Assembly (NCBI GenBank): GCA_903813345.2
Contig: CAIIXF020000002.1
Location: 20,784,455 to 20,848,454 of the forward strand
Reading direction: 5' to 3'
Origin: Owenia fusiformis
Lineage: Eukaryota; Annelida; Polychaeta; Sabellida; Oweniidae
Length of the DNA: 64,000 nt
Below the pieces are notes generated by a model. That model was not told the origin of the DNA, ran no database searches, and saw only the letters and a list, made by a program, of their open reading frames with translations. Of the stretch, positions 35,280 to 47,894 are shown piece by piece. Numbering within the stretch: position 1 is the stretch's first letter; every line of letters starts with the position of its first letter. The translations under genes were made by a program, and so were the position numbers.

Positions 35280-35572
35280 CCTTGTGCATGTACAGATTTG
35301 ACAGTGCATCCAAAAGTTGTAGCTGTAATTCCTCTTGGTATATATAATAGGCTAAAGTAGAGATATGTATAGCTTTTTATAGGGACCGAATTAACCAAAA
35401 GATGTGGCCGATGTGGTTGTATATTTATATTGAAATAGAAATAGACAGACCACTTCTTTCATCTTTCTTTCCACCTATTGCCATTTTTGCAGCCACAATA
35501 CTATTGTTGATTGTCCATGGAGTCATTCAATTATTTGCACTTTCATCTCTGCATGGCTATCCATTGTGATGA

Positions 35573-35682
35573 CTACATCTTAGCACATGGGGTAATGCCA
35601 AGAATGTGGAATCCTGTCTCCAATATCCTGGCTGTGGCTTCACATAGCAACAGACGTTCCATGTTCACCTTCAAGATTTCTC
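35573..35682 (-). CDS. RARS1: RARS1 terminal exon
   Basis: Reverse strand: acceptor tttcttccag'g-type site (cttctTCCAG) before 35682, codes [20 protein letters not shown] and [18 protein letters not shown] at 35575-35573. Matches the vertebrate end (GFDILGIKPVQRM). Confidence 0.95.
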
Positions 35683-38662
35683 CTGGAAGAAGAAACACAC
35701 ATAGTGATAAATATTGCAAAAATTCAAGATGAATGCATAAACGGTTTTCCTGGAATTTTGATGACAAGATGACAATATTCAGTTGATTACTCCGTAGTCA
35801 GTTCAGGATATTGAGATTATCCCTTGTTAGCCCTTGTTCAATGTCATACATTTTCCATTGAGACCTATGGCTCTCAGGCAGATATATCATACTGTTACTG
35901 GCCTCAGGATAATTCCAATATCCTGAACCTCATATAGGATAATCTCTATTATATCAAAAACTTAACCTAAAATCTCACTTTTTGAACAAAACTTAACAAG
36001 CCCAGAAATCATCACCATGACAACATACACACCTGTCTTTCGATCTTTCTCCACACAGTAACAACTGTCATAGAATTCCGTGAAAGTGCCAGAAACTTCA
36101 TACAGGTAGTCGCATAGAGAATGCAGCAATAAGTCATCCATCATCTTCAGGATCACTTCCGGGAAACGGAGAAGACATTTCCCTGAAAGAGAAAGATAAT
36201 GTTAATTAAGCTGTCCCTATATGGGCAAAGGGTGAAATATACTTTGATCGATCTTTGATAGTTATTGAGTCCATCTGCTATGGCTCAGCAGCAGAGTCAA
36301 GGTTACCACTACCGCATGGCCCTGGGTTCATTTCCCATTTACGTTATGTAATTCTGAGTGTTTGACTGAGTGGTCCTCGACTTATAAAATGCTGTAGTGT
36401 GTACTTGTATGTCTGTGCACCAGTGCACACAAAAGAATACAGGGCTCCTCCAAGGAGGGATTTCTGGCTCTGTCTTTGAGTGTAAAATACGGTATATAAT
36501 AATTAGGGATTGCTCGCCAAATATAGCATTTACCAAGATACAATACAATTCACTTCTACATTTTCTTTACCTAGTTTCCACTCCTTAGGATGTTCCAATG
36601 GGAGATCAGTTGTCTTAGCAGCCTCTGCCAGTTGTTCTGGTGTAACATTGGCAGTGCGTGCAATAGCCCTGAAAATGATAAAGTGGTTATATTTTGAAAT
36701 GTAAAACAGAACAAAAGATTGACATGCAAAATGCCACCACCTGCCATTTGTAACAGACACTGACCGCTAAATGCGGAGACAATTACAATATGTCATCACT
36801 TGTGGTGGTGACATAATGAAAAAGGTGAAAGGAAGGTCAATTTGTAAATATATTTCATTGTACAAAAATTCCTGAAAACCAGACAAGGTGGTCATGTTAA
36901 AATGCAAAAATAGAATGAAAACGAGTGGAATAAACAAGGAATAATGTAAATAGACATTTAGTCAACACTTTAAATTGAAATGCAAGAATATCAAATAATT
37001 TATTCAAATTTGAGAGAGAACAGCATATAAAAAGAGAGATTTCTCATATGACTAGGAAAGATACAGCCATCTTTACCCCATGCAAGATACTGCCATCTTT
37101 CATCCTAAAAAGTCACACGTGCAAGATGAGATTTATTTATGACATCACAGGTTTAAAAACATCATCAACATGACAACTGATACACCGTTACTATGTGTAT
37201 CCATGCTCATTCAACAAAATAAGTTGTGACGTCATAACAATCAGACTTTGTTGCCACGCGTAAGCAGGTGTTTTCTACAACATTGTTATGACGTCATAAT
37301 AATTGAAAGATGAAGTTCCATTAATTTGAAGCTATTTTTCACTCTGTTTTATCATAAAAAGGTGAAAATATGGCATAATACAGAGTCATATGAGAAAAAC
37401 TTTCTTATACTCGTACCTGTGCAATATCGTCCATTCTTGACTCGCTTTGATAATGTTTCTTTATCTCGTCTGCGACTCGATAAAGAAGAATTATCAAAGC
37501 TCATCAAGAATGGACGATCTTGCACAGGTACTCATATAAGAACCTCTATATCTCAAGTAATCATTCATTTTTAATTGATGAAACATACCTGATTCTCATA
37601 CAAGCATACATCAGATAGACAGCTGTATTTCCTCTGTCATCCAACATCTGAATTCAAATAACAAATATAATGACATTCTTGTTTTGTTTTATAAAAGCTT
37701 GAAAAAGTTCTAAAGCTAGAAAATAAAAGGTGCTTACCTTCACTTACTTTCATTTACATTGAAAGAATTGATTTACAAAATGGGATTTCAAAATCTTACA
37801 TTGGGATTAAAATTGCACTTGTTGCAAAAGGCAAAATGAGATAACTGAAGCAAAATGAGATAACTGAGTTGTGATTTTCTACCAAATGAAACTTCGTTTC
37901 CTAATACCAAAGAAAAAAGACATGATGTTTCATATATTTTCATTATTATCCCCCTGTCATGTATCCCATTGGATATTGGTACTGAACACGGGTCACATGA
38001 CAAGGGTGCAAGCAATCCACCCCTGGCCAAAATTCTTTTCAAAATCATGCAGTTTTTCACCATTCAGAGTACTTTTCAAGTGATTTTGGGCCAAAGATTT
38101 TGAGAAAAGTGAACCTCACATTGACAAAAGCTGGGCCTGCGTATCCTGTGATTTTACCATATTTGGGCAGATAAAGGACCCTCTTATCGAAAAAGCAACA
38201 TCTCATTGGTGAAGTAGGAAGTAGTAATATAAATAATTTCACTTACTTTATCGAAGGAGAATACATAGTCACTGAGCCTATTATGGGATAGATCTGCATA
38301 TTTGATACAGCCGTATGCCACGTTCACTTTAGCAGCCTCAAACTCTTCAGGTGATAAAATCTGGGAAATAAACATGAAATAGCAATGAAATAAACATGGA
38401 ACAATAGATAGATTTATCATATATGTATAGAGTGGTACAGAATCATGCCCCCTCCTAAAAGTAATATTTACAAAATATTGCAGAGAACTATGAAATCATA
38501 TTTATGATAGTTTAAGCAAACATTTTAATACTTATAGGAACTATATTTATAATTACATTTTCTCGTTCTTTTTCTCTCAATTTTGCCTCAGATCTCTTAA
38601 TGCCTTCGTCCAGTAAATCAACCAATCGGACAGTTTCTCCTGATCTGGTCTTGAATTTCTTT
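35573..38662 (-). CDS. RARS1: Arginyl-tRNA synthetase, cytosolic (RARS1), C-terminal six exons; partial
   Basis: Class I aminoacyl-tRNA synthetase that charges tRNA-Arg; in animals part of the multi-synthetase complex. Six exons joined by GT-AG sites give 211 residues with no break, colinear with the last third of animal RARS1. They cover [20 protein letters not shown] (the KMSKS-equivalent region of ArgRS), [20 protein letters not shown], the DALR-type all-helical anticodon-binding domain ([34 protein letters not shown]), [18 protein letters not shown] and the C-terminus [10 protein letters not shown]. The 5'-most exon found opens inside a codon, so at least one upstream exon exists. The HIGH-type motif and the catalytic N-terminal ~400 residues were not found up to 64 kb. 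The gene is tail-to-tail with LARP1. It is either a normal gene with a very long intron, a locus broken by rearrangement or misassembly, or a partial duplicate. The intact splice sites argue against an old pseudogene. Confidence 0.92.
35801..35928. repeat. Inverted repeat in RARS1 terminal intron
   Basis: gttcaggatattgagattat (35801) pairs with ataattccaatatcctgaac (35909-35928); 22-bp arms with three mismatches. Confidence 0.65.
36033..36182 (-). CDS. RARS1: RARS1 exon (KCLLRFPEV...EKDRKTG)
   Basis: Reverse strand: acceptor tctctttcag, codes [31 protein letters not shown] and [17 protein letters not shown]; donor g|gtgtgt. [15 protein letters not shown] is essentially invariant in animal RARS1. 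Confidence 0.95.
36274..36490 (+). mobile_element. tRNA-derived SINE-like element
   Basis: A-box-like tggctcagcagc at 36281 and B-box-like ggttcatttcc at 36325, 44 nt apart as in a tRNA. A non-tRNA tail follows (gagtgtttgactgagtggtc). It lies antisense in a RARS1 intron. Only one copy was seen in the window. Confidence 0.45.
36571..36668 (-). CDS. RARS1: RARS1 exon ([20 protein letters not shown])
   Basis: Reverse strand: acceptor cattttcag, codes [18 protein letters not shown] then [12 protein letters not shown]; donor g|gtaaag. Matches the RSIARLANI...HEKEWKLG block of vertebrate RARS1. Confidence 0.93.
37404..37540. repeat. 62-bp-arm hairpin in RARS1 intron
   Basis: Arms of 62 nt (37404-37465 and 37479-37540) pair at roughly 88%, with a 13-nt loop. 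They share gtacctgtgcaa and atcgtccattcttga. An 82-residue open frame on the plus strand is a by-product. Confidence 0.8.
37589..37647 (-). CDS. RARS1: RARS1 exon ([20 protein letters not shown])
   Basis: Reverse strand: acceptor gaattcag, 59 nt coding [19 protein letters not shown] plus two bases of Arg, donor gtatgt. First helix of the DALR anticodon-binding domain. A 137-bp hairpin lies about 50 nt further along the intron (37404-37540). Confidence 0.93.
38247..38360 (-). CDS. RARS1: RARS1 exon ([10 protein letters not shown]...FSFDK)
   Basis: Reverse strand: acceptor tttcccag, 38 codons in phase 0, [20 protein letters not shown] and [18 protein letters not shown], donor gtaagt. Near-identical to the vertebrate exon. 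Confidence 0.95.
38557..38662 (-). CDS. RARS1: RARS1 exon (KFKTR region), 5'-most found
   Basis: Reverse strand: acceptor attgcag before 38662, one base completing a codon, then [20 protein letters not shown] and [15 protein letters not shown]. Donor gtaatt at 38556-38551. The conserved KFKTRxGxTVxLxDLLDE block is shared by bacterial and animal ArgRS. Confidence 0.92.
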
Positions 38663-41600
38663 CTGCAATTACAAAAGCAACAGTTGAAATACATGAACTT
38701 AGTTTTGACAGAGTGTACTCAGTTTAGTATGCAGTACTTTAACATATTGTCAATGAGATATTTCTACTAGATTTTCATTAACAATTGTATGCCTTAAGAT
38801 TAGTATATGTACATATACAATGCAATTCTTTGTTGAGGTTTATTTATCAAAACTTTTCAATGTTTATTAAAAGATGGCAGCACTGATCCCAAAATCCACA
38901 TCATTCATGAATGAAATAAAGTTCATTTGTTTTGCTGTCTGTTGTCTGTTGTGTACGTCTGGAATTTACTTTGTTTAAACCAGATACATTTGTTTTGTTG
39001 GTTGTTTGTTTGATTGATTGTTTGTTTGTCTGGTTACAACATACAATGAAATTTCATCTCTGATTCTTTTCAATGATATTTTATAGATGAAGAGACTGGC
39101 AATTTGTTACAAAGATATAACTTAATCCCCAAAGTCATTGTGACAAATGAACTCCAACAACTTTGTGACTTTTGCAATGAAATATCTTTACAGAGGATCA
39201 ACTCTAATACGTCTAAGCCTTAGACGAAATTGAAATATCATATTGCAATTAGTAAGTCATTAGTCTGTGACCTTGAGATAAGCCTTGACCTTCAGACAGT
39301 CTTTGATATTGGAACCTGCTCCTACAGTAAGGCTTCGTTGTGGGGAAATGAATGGAGTTTAGGTAAAAAAAATTTGGAATTTTCGGGACTTAAATATTGA
39401 TAGTGATAGTAATTATTCCAAAAGGTTTTAAAATTATAAAATCAATTGAGATTTGAATTGCTTGTATAACAACACGTGGTACTAACTCACCGGGGCGTAT
39501 CGAAACCAAAATGCCCCGCAAAACCGTTAATTTGAATTTCAAACCTACCCTTTCTTTGGAAAATCAATGATTGTGACAATCCCATAGGCTCACTGTGTGA
39601 GCCAAAAATATCATTGTTTGTTGTGTCCTTGTACAAGTTGGTCTCCAATAAAGATTTAGTATTCACACAAGAACGATAGTAAACTATAAATAAGTAGAAG
39701 AGAGATGTATGAGTTTCCAAAAATAATGAGTTTCTAAAAATAACACACTACAAATCTTTGTAAAACATCGCAAGAAATCAAACAGCACCTTATTACATTA
39801 TTGTTTAAGAGAAACAAATGGAACACACTTTTAATAACTGACGTTTTTAGGATAAGTTATATCTATTTAATTTGCAGTTATTACAACGTATAAGTAGGTT
39901 TCATCTCCACAGCAACAGTTAAAATGACTAAGTACACTTTCCATGACACTAGCAGAATTGTGAAAGATGGTGGAAAATGTATATTTTTACATTTAACACT
40001 CAGTTTCATTACAACATTTTCAAATTTCCTAAATTATTTTCCTTTCTCAAGGATAAATTTTAAAAAATCTATCAACCAAAATGTAATTAAAAGAAGCAAA
40101 GGTACATGTACTTTAATCCACTTAATTGAGTAGCCCTAAATCCCCAACTTGTGAGATTGTTCTTTCAACAGAAATTCTTTGACGAAAGTTCATTCCAAAT
40201 ATGGAAGGTGCAAAAACAGAGCTGTCAATCAAATCATGAACCTGGAAGAAAAATGTATTGTTATCTGATCTTGATTTTCTCTGACCCAGAATTGCAATTT
40301 TATAACAATGTTCAAAATTAAATTTGTGCACATTACAAACTATTTGATGAATATCTATAAAGGTCAGTGTGACCTATTTGTAGCAAATTATTATAAAATT
40401 AATATTCTATTCAGCAAAATGAAAGAAATCATAACTACTCTATAAATTGAACAAGGCATTAACATGCAAAATGTCATCACCTGTTGGTTGTCATTTTATT
40501 CTCATCAATTTCATTCTAAAACTGGAATAAAGTATCTGATTTTATAATATATAATTTCCATACTTCACAGTTCAGATCCAAGAGAACAGTTACTATGGCA
40601 ACCAAAAACTCTTGATTCCCTGTTTTTCCTCTTTATAAAATAAATCGCAGACAGAAACATGCACGCCAGAAAAAAGACACACACGATTCACCTGTAGTAT
40701 ATAACAAGTCTACCTGACAGCTTTACATAAACAACTCCAAACATAAAAGGAAACTCGGATAAACAACACTTAGCGTATAACAATTTCACCAAACAGTCCT
40801 ACTTAAGAGTTCCTCTGAAGAATCAGCCCAAAAATCTCACCTCTTTATGTTTATGTATCTTTTATGCCTCCATAAATGATGAGTACGATAACTGCGCAGA
40901 GTTAAGAAATAAAATAAAGATTTTACGTGCTCAAATGTACCAGATACTATGGCAAAGAGCGTGAAGGGATTAATTGGAAATTATCAGTTGGTTGATTGGA
41001 TTCAGTGAGGCTATGAGATTCCATAGTTTAGTAACCACATCAACTATATCCCATCATCTCCTGGAGGAGAGGCCACTCAGCTCAATAACCCCCCCCCCCC
41101 AACACTTGCCATTATTGCTTGTATATTTTGCTGCATATTCAATCCCCAATGTCCTTTATAAATGTCTTTTACCCTTTCAATCAATGCCTCCCCCCGTAGT
41201 TGATTCTGTTACTGCATAAAGGTCAGCAACTTGAATTGCTATCACTTCCCTATTTCTATTTGACCTTGAAGTTTTTAATTGCTATCCATTCCCGATTTCT
41301 GATTTCTTTTTTATGTTATATGAATATGTGTATTTTATGTTTTGTTTTCCAGAAATGCAATTTGCGATGCCATTATGAAATAATAATTATCAACCATTTA
41401 CTGATTAATGAGTGTATCTAGAATTTCATGCTAATTATCCTACACATCCTATTTAAGATAATCTATAATGGCACATTTTGAACATCCTTTCCACAAATGA
41501 AATCACTGTATTTCAAAATAGTTTGGATAGCTAGTTCTTTTTTTTTATTCAAGACTTTACTGGACTCCAAGTTACATTATAGTGACATCTATATGCATTT

Positions 41601-44600
41601 GTCTAATACACTGACCTACATCTCAATCATCCCAAGAATTATTGGCCAGCGCAATTTTCTTAAAAATCTTAAATCAAGGACAATTTTGAATTATTACAAC
41701 TCTAAATCGTGAGCTTATTTGAGAGAAATCCATAACATTTTACCGATACATCCTGAGATGAGAATTTGCTGATTATAATAAATTATTTATGAAATATTTC
41801 AAAGCATACTTTTCATTCCTATGCAGCTTTTAATTAAGTGCCAAGATATTCAACGTAAAAACAAAATGGTACACTTTGAACAATATTGTACCTAAACTGA
41901 CCATGTTTATATCTACCAAGCATGCCCAAAATCTACCCAGTTCTTTTTTCTTCACTTTTTAAAGGGTTCCGATAAGCATCCCATATAAAAACAATATGGC
42001 GGCTCCAGGCGAATCGACTGGATCAGTCCATTTTTAAGAAATAAGGGGAGTTCTGTAAAATCCAGTTTATTGAAATTGTCTTTGAGATAAAGTAATCCGT
42101 TTATAATGATTTTGAAAACATTATCCATAGAGTGATTTCGTTCAAAGAATATGTACAACAGCCAATATAAATCCTTGTATAAGAACTGCTTTGTTTCATT
42201 TGTAGGATATTTCATATACCAAGCTGTGTGCTATTACGTTATGGGGAAATTTAGATGCAATTTTTCCTTATTATACACATCAAATAGAAGATCCTGAAAC
42301 TTCACCCATAAATGTGGAATTGATTTGATTTTTATAAATATGTGACGATCTATAATATACTTATGCTATGTAACAGTTAGAGGTGTTGACACAACAACCT
42401 CGAGCCTGTGAACCCTTGAGTTTTATTCCGGGATCGGGCCTTTTATACTAAACGGTGAGCAACACCAGAAACGATCGTTCGATTTGCTAAACGATATGCG
42501 TCACCCTTTAAGTGTTTTCGCCATTTTGGACCAAAATTGTTATAAGTGAACCCCCCTTGGAATTTTTCAAAAAGTGAACCCCCTTAGCAAATACTGGCTA
42601 TGGTCCTGCAGTTCTATATATTTACACAAAGAAACATTCCTGAAAGTTTAAATTAATCCTTCAAGGGATTTGTTGGAAATACGCAGATTAGAAAAGACTA
42701 CAAAACCACCCGCTAACCAGCCAATCCAAGATCAATGAATGTACAGCAATGTTAAAGTAAATTACGTTGGAGACTTATAGCAAGCAACAAGATAAATATA
42801 TTTTCATCTGTTCTTATTTTAGAAATGCAATTGCTTTACCATATTCTGTGTAAAATATATGAGCTTTATGACTTATGCAGTTGCTTCATCAGCAAATGGA
42901 CTATTTAGTTTAAATGTCAATGGATATTCATGCTTATTCCACTCTTTTTCTCTCTCTAAATTGAATAATTTTTCTAATTTCATGGCATTTTCGTATAATT
43001 TAGAATCTCCACTACATGTCTGTTGACTTTTTTCCTTGGTTATTTCTCTGCTTTCTACCCTATTCTGCATTTTAAAATGTGGTGTTCATGAAATGTTTTC
43101 TCCGGGTTTCTGTTTTAAGATTTATCCCTCCCAAGGTTGCCAGAGTCTATTTTGGAGCGATGCTAATGTAATGTGTCGAGGGGCGCTGATAGGCTATCAA
43201 TCCACAAGTTTTCACTCACGTTCTAACTATTCTGCTCAATTTCACGCTAAAATTAGAACGAGGGTACTATGTTTTTTACATTTTGTATACTTTAGAATAT
43301 CAGCTTTTGGTGTGTATCGATGAAATCTTCCTGATTTCCCTATTTTCCACTCTAAATATGCCTAAAGCGTGACCACCAAGCTCGTTGTATTGAGTTCTGA
43401 TAGGTTATCTTACATACACTTCACCAAAAACTATTTTTCTGAATTCCTCAAGAAAAACAAATTATCCCGTATGTTTTTGCTGTTTGGAGAGATTTGGTAT
43501 TAGATTACAGAGGTAAACAAACAAGTTACCTTTTTATGTTTTCATTGCAATTCTATTCATGCTTTCAATAATATTACATTTTATGCTGATATGTACTATC
43601 TATATACATCTAAAAAACAGGGGTATATAATACAAACATATTGTAAATAAAGGGTGCATTGGTGGTCAAAAATAAGCAAAAAAGAGCAAATAGCAGATAA
43701 TATAATCCAGTCTTGTCTGTTTGCAAATCAGAAAAGAAACAGTACTAATCCAAAAACCATCAAAATAGAGGAATCCCTACATAATAGGACTTGAAAATGT
43801 TCAGAATACTTTTGTGGTAATCACAATAAAAATATATAACTGCATTTTCATCACTTCTAACAATTTCAACAGTTTTGACAGTTTTGACATATCTGTCAAA
43901 CATTAGAGATTTTTGTTTTATGTTTGCATATTCATTCATAACATCTTGATCAAACATTATTGTTAGCAAGGGCAAAGGCTTCCATACTTATAATTGAATG
44001 AAGGAGATTTCAAGCTTTTTGAAATAAGTGAGGCAAATTTCAATAGGTGAGGCAAATCTTCAACCAAGGAGGTTATTTAAGGATTTGAGCTCGGAATTCA
44101 GTGCATGGTGTGGGTGATGAATCATTCATTGAAGGTGTTGTTTCCAAATCTTTGCATGACCGCGCAGCGGAATGCAGTTACATAAAATAGCGTGTTCTGA
44201 TTAGCTAGAATTGGACACACCTTACCTAGCTATGTGTATTAAGTACCAGGAGACATCATTTTTACAGTTTCAGTCTAGCCATGGGCTTTCAACAGAAGAC
44301 CATGGTCTAGCAGATCAAATATATTGCTAAGTAAAAAACCTAACCTGCATATAAATGCGTCATATTTATAACCCCCATCCCAGGGATAACTGTCCCCCTA
44401 GATTATTTCAGGGACCTAAATACAACATTCTTTATACCTTTATACTACAAGTAAATACTACAAATGGGAGTACAAATCTGTAGATCACCATAATAGTTAA
44501 AGGTCTTTAAATCTGAAGCTAACCTCCATTCCACAATGGAGCATATTGGCACGCCCGGTCTTCACTGCGTTCATTGACCGATGGGAGCCGAGTGAACGAA

Positions 44601-45912
44601 GATGACAGTGGAGCACATTGAATCTGAATCTAAAACTGATTGGTCAAATGAAGACAGGTTGTTAGCCCGAAGACTAACGGAACCAGGATGTGAGAAAACA
44701 CTCACGATGTAACAACTATTATTATAATGATAAATAATGATAATCACAAAACTATCAGATAACAAAACGGGAAGTTCCATAATTATGACCAGGACACTAA
44801 CAAATGTGTTGATGGCGAAACAGTTATTTTTAGATTCAATGTTATCACAGTTCTTAGAAAATAACATTGTGATCTCAAAAACAGATGTAATTATATAAAT
44901 ATTATGGTATTCCATAGGAATATTATCAAAACCGCAGTAAACAAAATGTTTACGAAAGTACATTGAGTCTAATGAGTCTAGACAGATGACTCAAACAAAC
45001 AAAGAAGTTTATCTTCAGATTTTTACTTTAAACTACCCTTTACCATTTGTTCGATTTCACTTCTTAAAACAGAGCTTTGTCTTCAGTTTATAACTAGACT
45101 CTGTGTGAAGGGTAACTTTAAACTTTCTTGTGAACTGAAAATATGAAAAGGTTTCTTTTTGATTTAAGTTGATTTCCAGAATTTGGTTTGATGGTTGAGA
45201 GGAATAAGCTGAAAGTTTGAGGATTGTCTAAATGTTGTCTCTCCTTTATTTATATTACTTTTGCCAACAGTATGTTGTACGTATATAACGGATAATTGAA
45301 AGTTAAATGCATATAAGAAGCATAAGCAGACAACCATTTATAACATTATAAGTAAGAAATGTCAACATAAGCAAAATTTAAGCTATAAGCTCGGCATTGT
45401 CGCTGTAACCATGAGGTTGTGAGTTTGAGACACACATGACCTCCTTGCGTTCATTCATTTATGTCATCCTTGCCTATCTTATCAATATGGTTTCATTTGC
45501 TGCTCAGACTAATTAACCCTTCATAATAGGCTACAGTTGTGATATGTAAGACATATGCTTGAAATATCATTCATGCTCATTCCACTCTTTTCTCTCTAAA
45601 CTTGTATGAAGTACCACATTTTTTTGCATTTTTTATACAATTTAGAATGTTGACTTTATGTCTGTATACTTTGTTCCTCATTGATTCCTCTTGTTTACTC
45701 TCAATTTTACATTTTAAAACATGGCCGCCATGAAATTCTTCTCGCAGGAATGAAATCGGAAGAATCAATTTACCAATTCAAAAATATTTAATAAAAGTAA
45801 AAATTCTCTCATTTTTCTTAATAAATGGGTTAATAACTTTTGTTAGTACACTCCTTATTCTAAATGTTACTTTTTCGAATCCTCTCTTTAATACAATTTC
45901 TGTTTCCATAGT
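38663..45912. other. Repeat-rich DNA upstream of RARS1 exons, no exon recognised
   Basis: Searched by eye for RARS1 N-terminal blocks on the minus strand; none seen. Holds a dispersed repeat at 39480-39600 (inverted copy near 62560-62650), an AAAGTGAACC-family copy (42500-42612) and two related copies of an AT-rich repeat (about 42920-43110 and 45560-45770). A 130-codon minus frame at 44571-44963 is unrecognised. Confidence 0.5.
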
Positions 45913-46743
45913 CACAGGCTGGTATCGAAATATTTGTCCGCTGTGACGGAGCATGCTATTTTTCATAAAAACACTAAGAATACTTCACGATTTATTTTTT
46001 AACTCATATGTTTCGTTATACCATACAAAATTACTTACTCCATGCAATAGATATATAATTTGCGGGTAACTTTCACTTCTGTTTGAAGTCCAATTACGCT
46101 GGGAAGAAAAGCGATTGAAAATGGCGCCGGAGTATCATACTTCAAAATGTACCATTTCTTGTTTAACTTTCTAATGGCACGATATAGTGACACGATAATA
46201 TTTACACATGGTTTCAGCATAACTATGAAGGTATAAATGAGATGTTGATGTATTTGGTCTTTTTAATTCTTTTATAAAAAATAATGTTTAATTTTTTTGT
46301 CCGCTGTGACGGAGCAGTTGCAAATGTGAACTGTGAAAATGCTCCGTCACAGCGGACAAAAAATATTAATATTATTTTTTATTAAAAAAACTAAAAAGAC
46401 CCAATGCATTAATATCTCATTAATACATTCAGAGTTATGCTTAAAACATATGTTAATATTATCCTGTCACTATATCATGCCATTAAAAAGTTAAAAAAGA
46501 AATGGTACATTTTAGAGTTTGATACTCTGGCGCCGTTTTCAATAGATTTTACTCCTAGCGTTATTGGACTTCAAACAGAAGTGAAGGTTACACGCAAATG
46601 ATATATCCATTGCATGGAGTAAGTAATTATCTTTGATATAACGAAACATATGAGTAAAAAAAAAATCGTGAAGCATTCTTAATGTTTTTATGAAAAATAG
46701 CATGCTCCGTCACAGCGGACAAATCTTTCGATACCAGCCTGTG
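45913..46743. mobile_element. Symmetric 831-bp foldback element
   Basis: Two arms of exactly 404 bp (45913-46316 and 46340-46743) around a 23-bp centre. The motif tttgtccgctgtgacggagc lies inside both outer ends and at both inner ends, so it occurs four times, two per orientation. Outer termini are cacaggctggtatcga / tcgataccagcctgtg. Arms have diverged moderately between the motifs. No coding frame. Confidence 0.85.
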
Positions 46744-47086
46744 AGTAATAAAAGCAGATTACCCGAATATTTTCATTGGGATTACAATAAATATGAGATA
46801 AGGAATTTATTGCTCACGTAACATAATAATTGATAAGTTGTTATCATCAACAAACCAACCTCAATAGAAAAATAATAAACGTCTCTATCTGAAAACCTAT
46901 TTTACACAATTGTTAGTTTCTTATAATGAAATATGGCAATACTACAATGTCACCAGGTAAAATGACCTGATCGATGTTATAACAACCTAATCGCAGTCTG
47001 GAAAATAAATATTATTGATAGAAATAGCTGATTCTTCATCTCCTGATGTAATTCTAGGCACTGATTTAAGGAATATGGAATGTCAG

Positions 47087-47440
47087 TGGCGTAACCAGGA
47101 TTTTGATAGCAGGTACGCGGGGCAGAAGGCCGAGCAAAGCTAGGGATCGCGAGGTGCAGGGCCATGCCCCCTGGATTTTTTTTATTTTAGACCCTAAATG
47201 GTGCGTTCTGAGCCATATTAGACTGTGAAAAGGGGGACTATTTATTGTATACATTATATTTTACTTTACTTTTTTTACAACAATTTATTTTTTGCTCCAT
47301 CATTTAGAGTACGCAACTCTCACGTACTATAGGTACGCAACTCTCACGCACTATAGGTACGCAACTCTCACGCACTATAGGTACGCAACTCTCACGCACT
47401 ATAGGTAGTCTCACCTATGCCTGGTTACGCGCCTGCTCTG
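47087..47440. mobile_element. Element with GGCGTAACCAGG / CCTGGTTACGCGCC ends
   Basis: Inverted termini gtggcgtaaccagg and cctggttacgc enclose the 24-bp array at 47309-47404. Confidence 0.45.
47309..47404. repeat. 24-bp tandem repeat, four copies
   Basis: Unit gtacgcaactctcacgcact atag; only the first copy differs (cgtact). Confidence 0.9.
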
Positions 47441-47894
47441 CTCAGTTGACCATATACCTTGAATTAATGCACTGCAATAGTATGAAACAACAGCATTGCT
47501 TCCTCTCTAAAAATAAATCTTTGTAACAGACCTAAAGATTATAATGATGTGTATTTTTACATCCATCAGTCAAACTCCATCTGCCAAAATTGTATTTTGT
47601 AGGTTTGATCGATCAACATTACAGTATTGGCTTTGATCTATCACAGATACTAGAATTTTGTGATTCCACATCCCCGCTGAAAACCGCAGAGTTTTGGGTT
47701 TCAAAATCTTGGCAGAATTTGATATTTCCAGTCAAACACCTCATCTCATATTTATCACTCACTTTGATACCTTAGACAGTCATTTGTCACCAGAAACTGG
47801 CGTTGTTTAAAATTCTCATACTTCTGCCCACTAAAGATTACATCTAATATGTCGGGAAATTTGAATTCCCTGCAATTTCATGATAGTTCATTCA

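Noticed and set aside
37326-37574. 82-codon plus-strand frame
   Set aside because: Mostly the two arms of the 137-bp hairpin; arises from the inverted repeat.
39487-39720. 77-codon minus-strand frame as a lost RARS1 exon
   Set aside because: No similarity to ArgRS, and part of it matches a dispersed repeat near 62560-62650.
40122-40331. 69-codon minus-strand frame with an acceptor-like start
   Set aside because: Does not match any RARS1 block or another known family.
42873-43070. 65-codon minus-strand frame as a transposon protein fragment
   Set aside because: The related copy at 45560-45770 does not keep the frame, so there is no sign of coding constraint.
44571-44963. 130-codon minus-strand frame
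   Set aside because: AT-rich composition, no recognisable domain and no splice or promoter context; kept only as unrecognised DNA.
45385-45440. tRNA-like sequence with a B-box resemblance
   Set aside because: The B-box match is poor (gagtttgagac) and no cloverleaf could be drawn.
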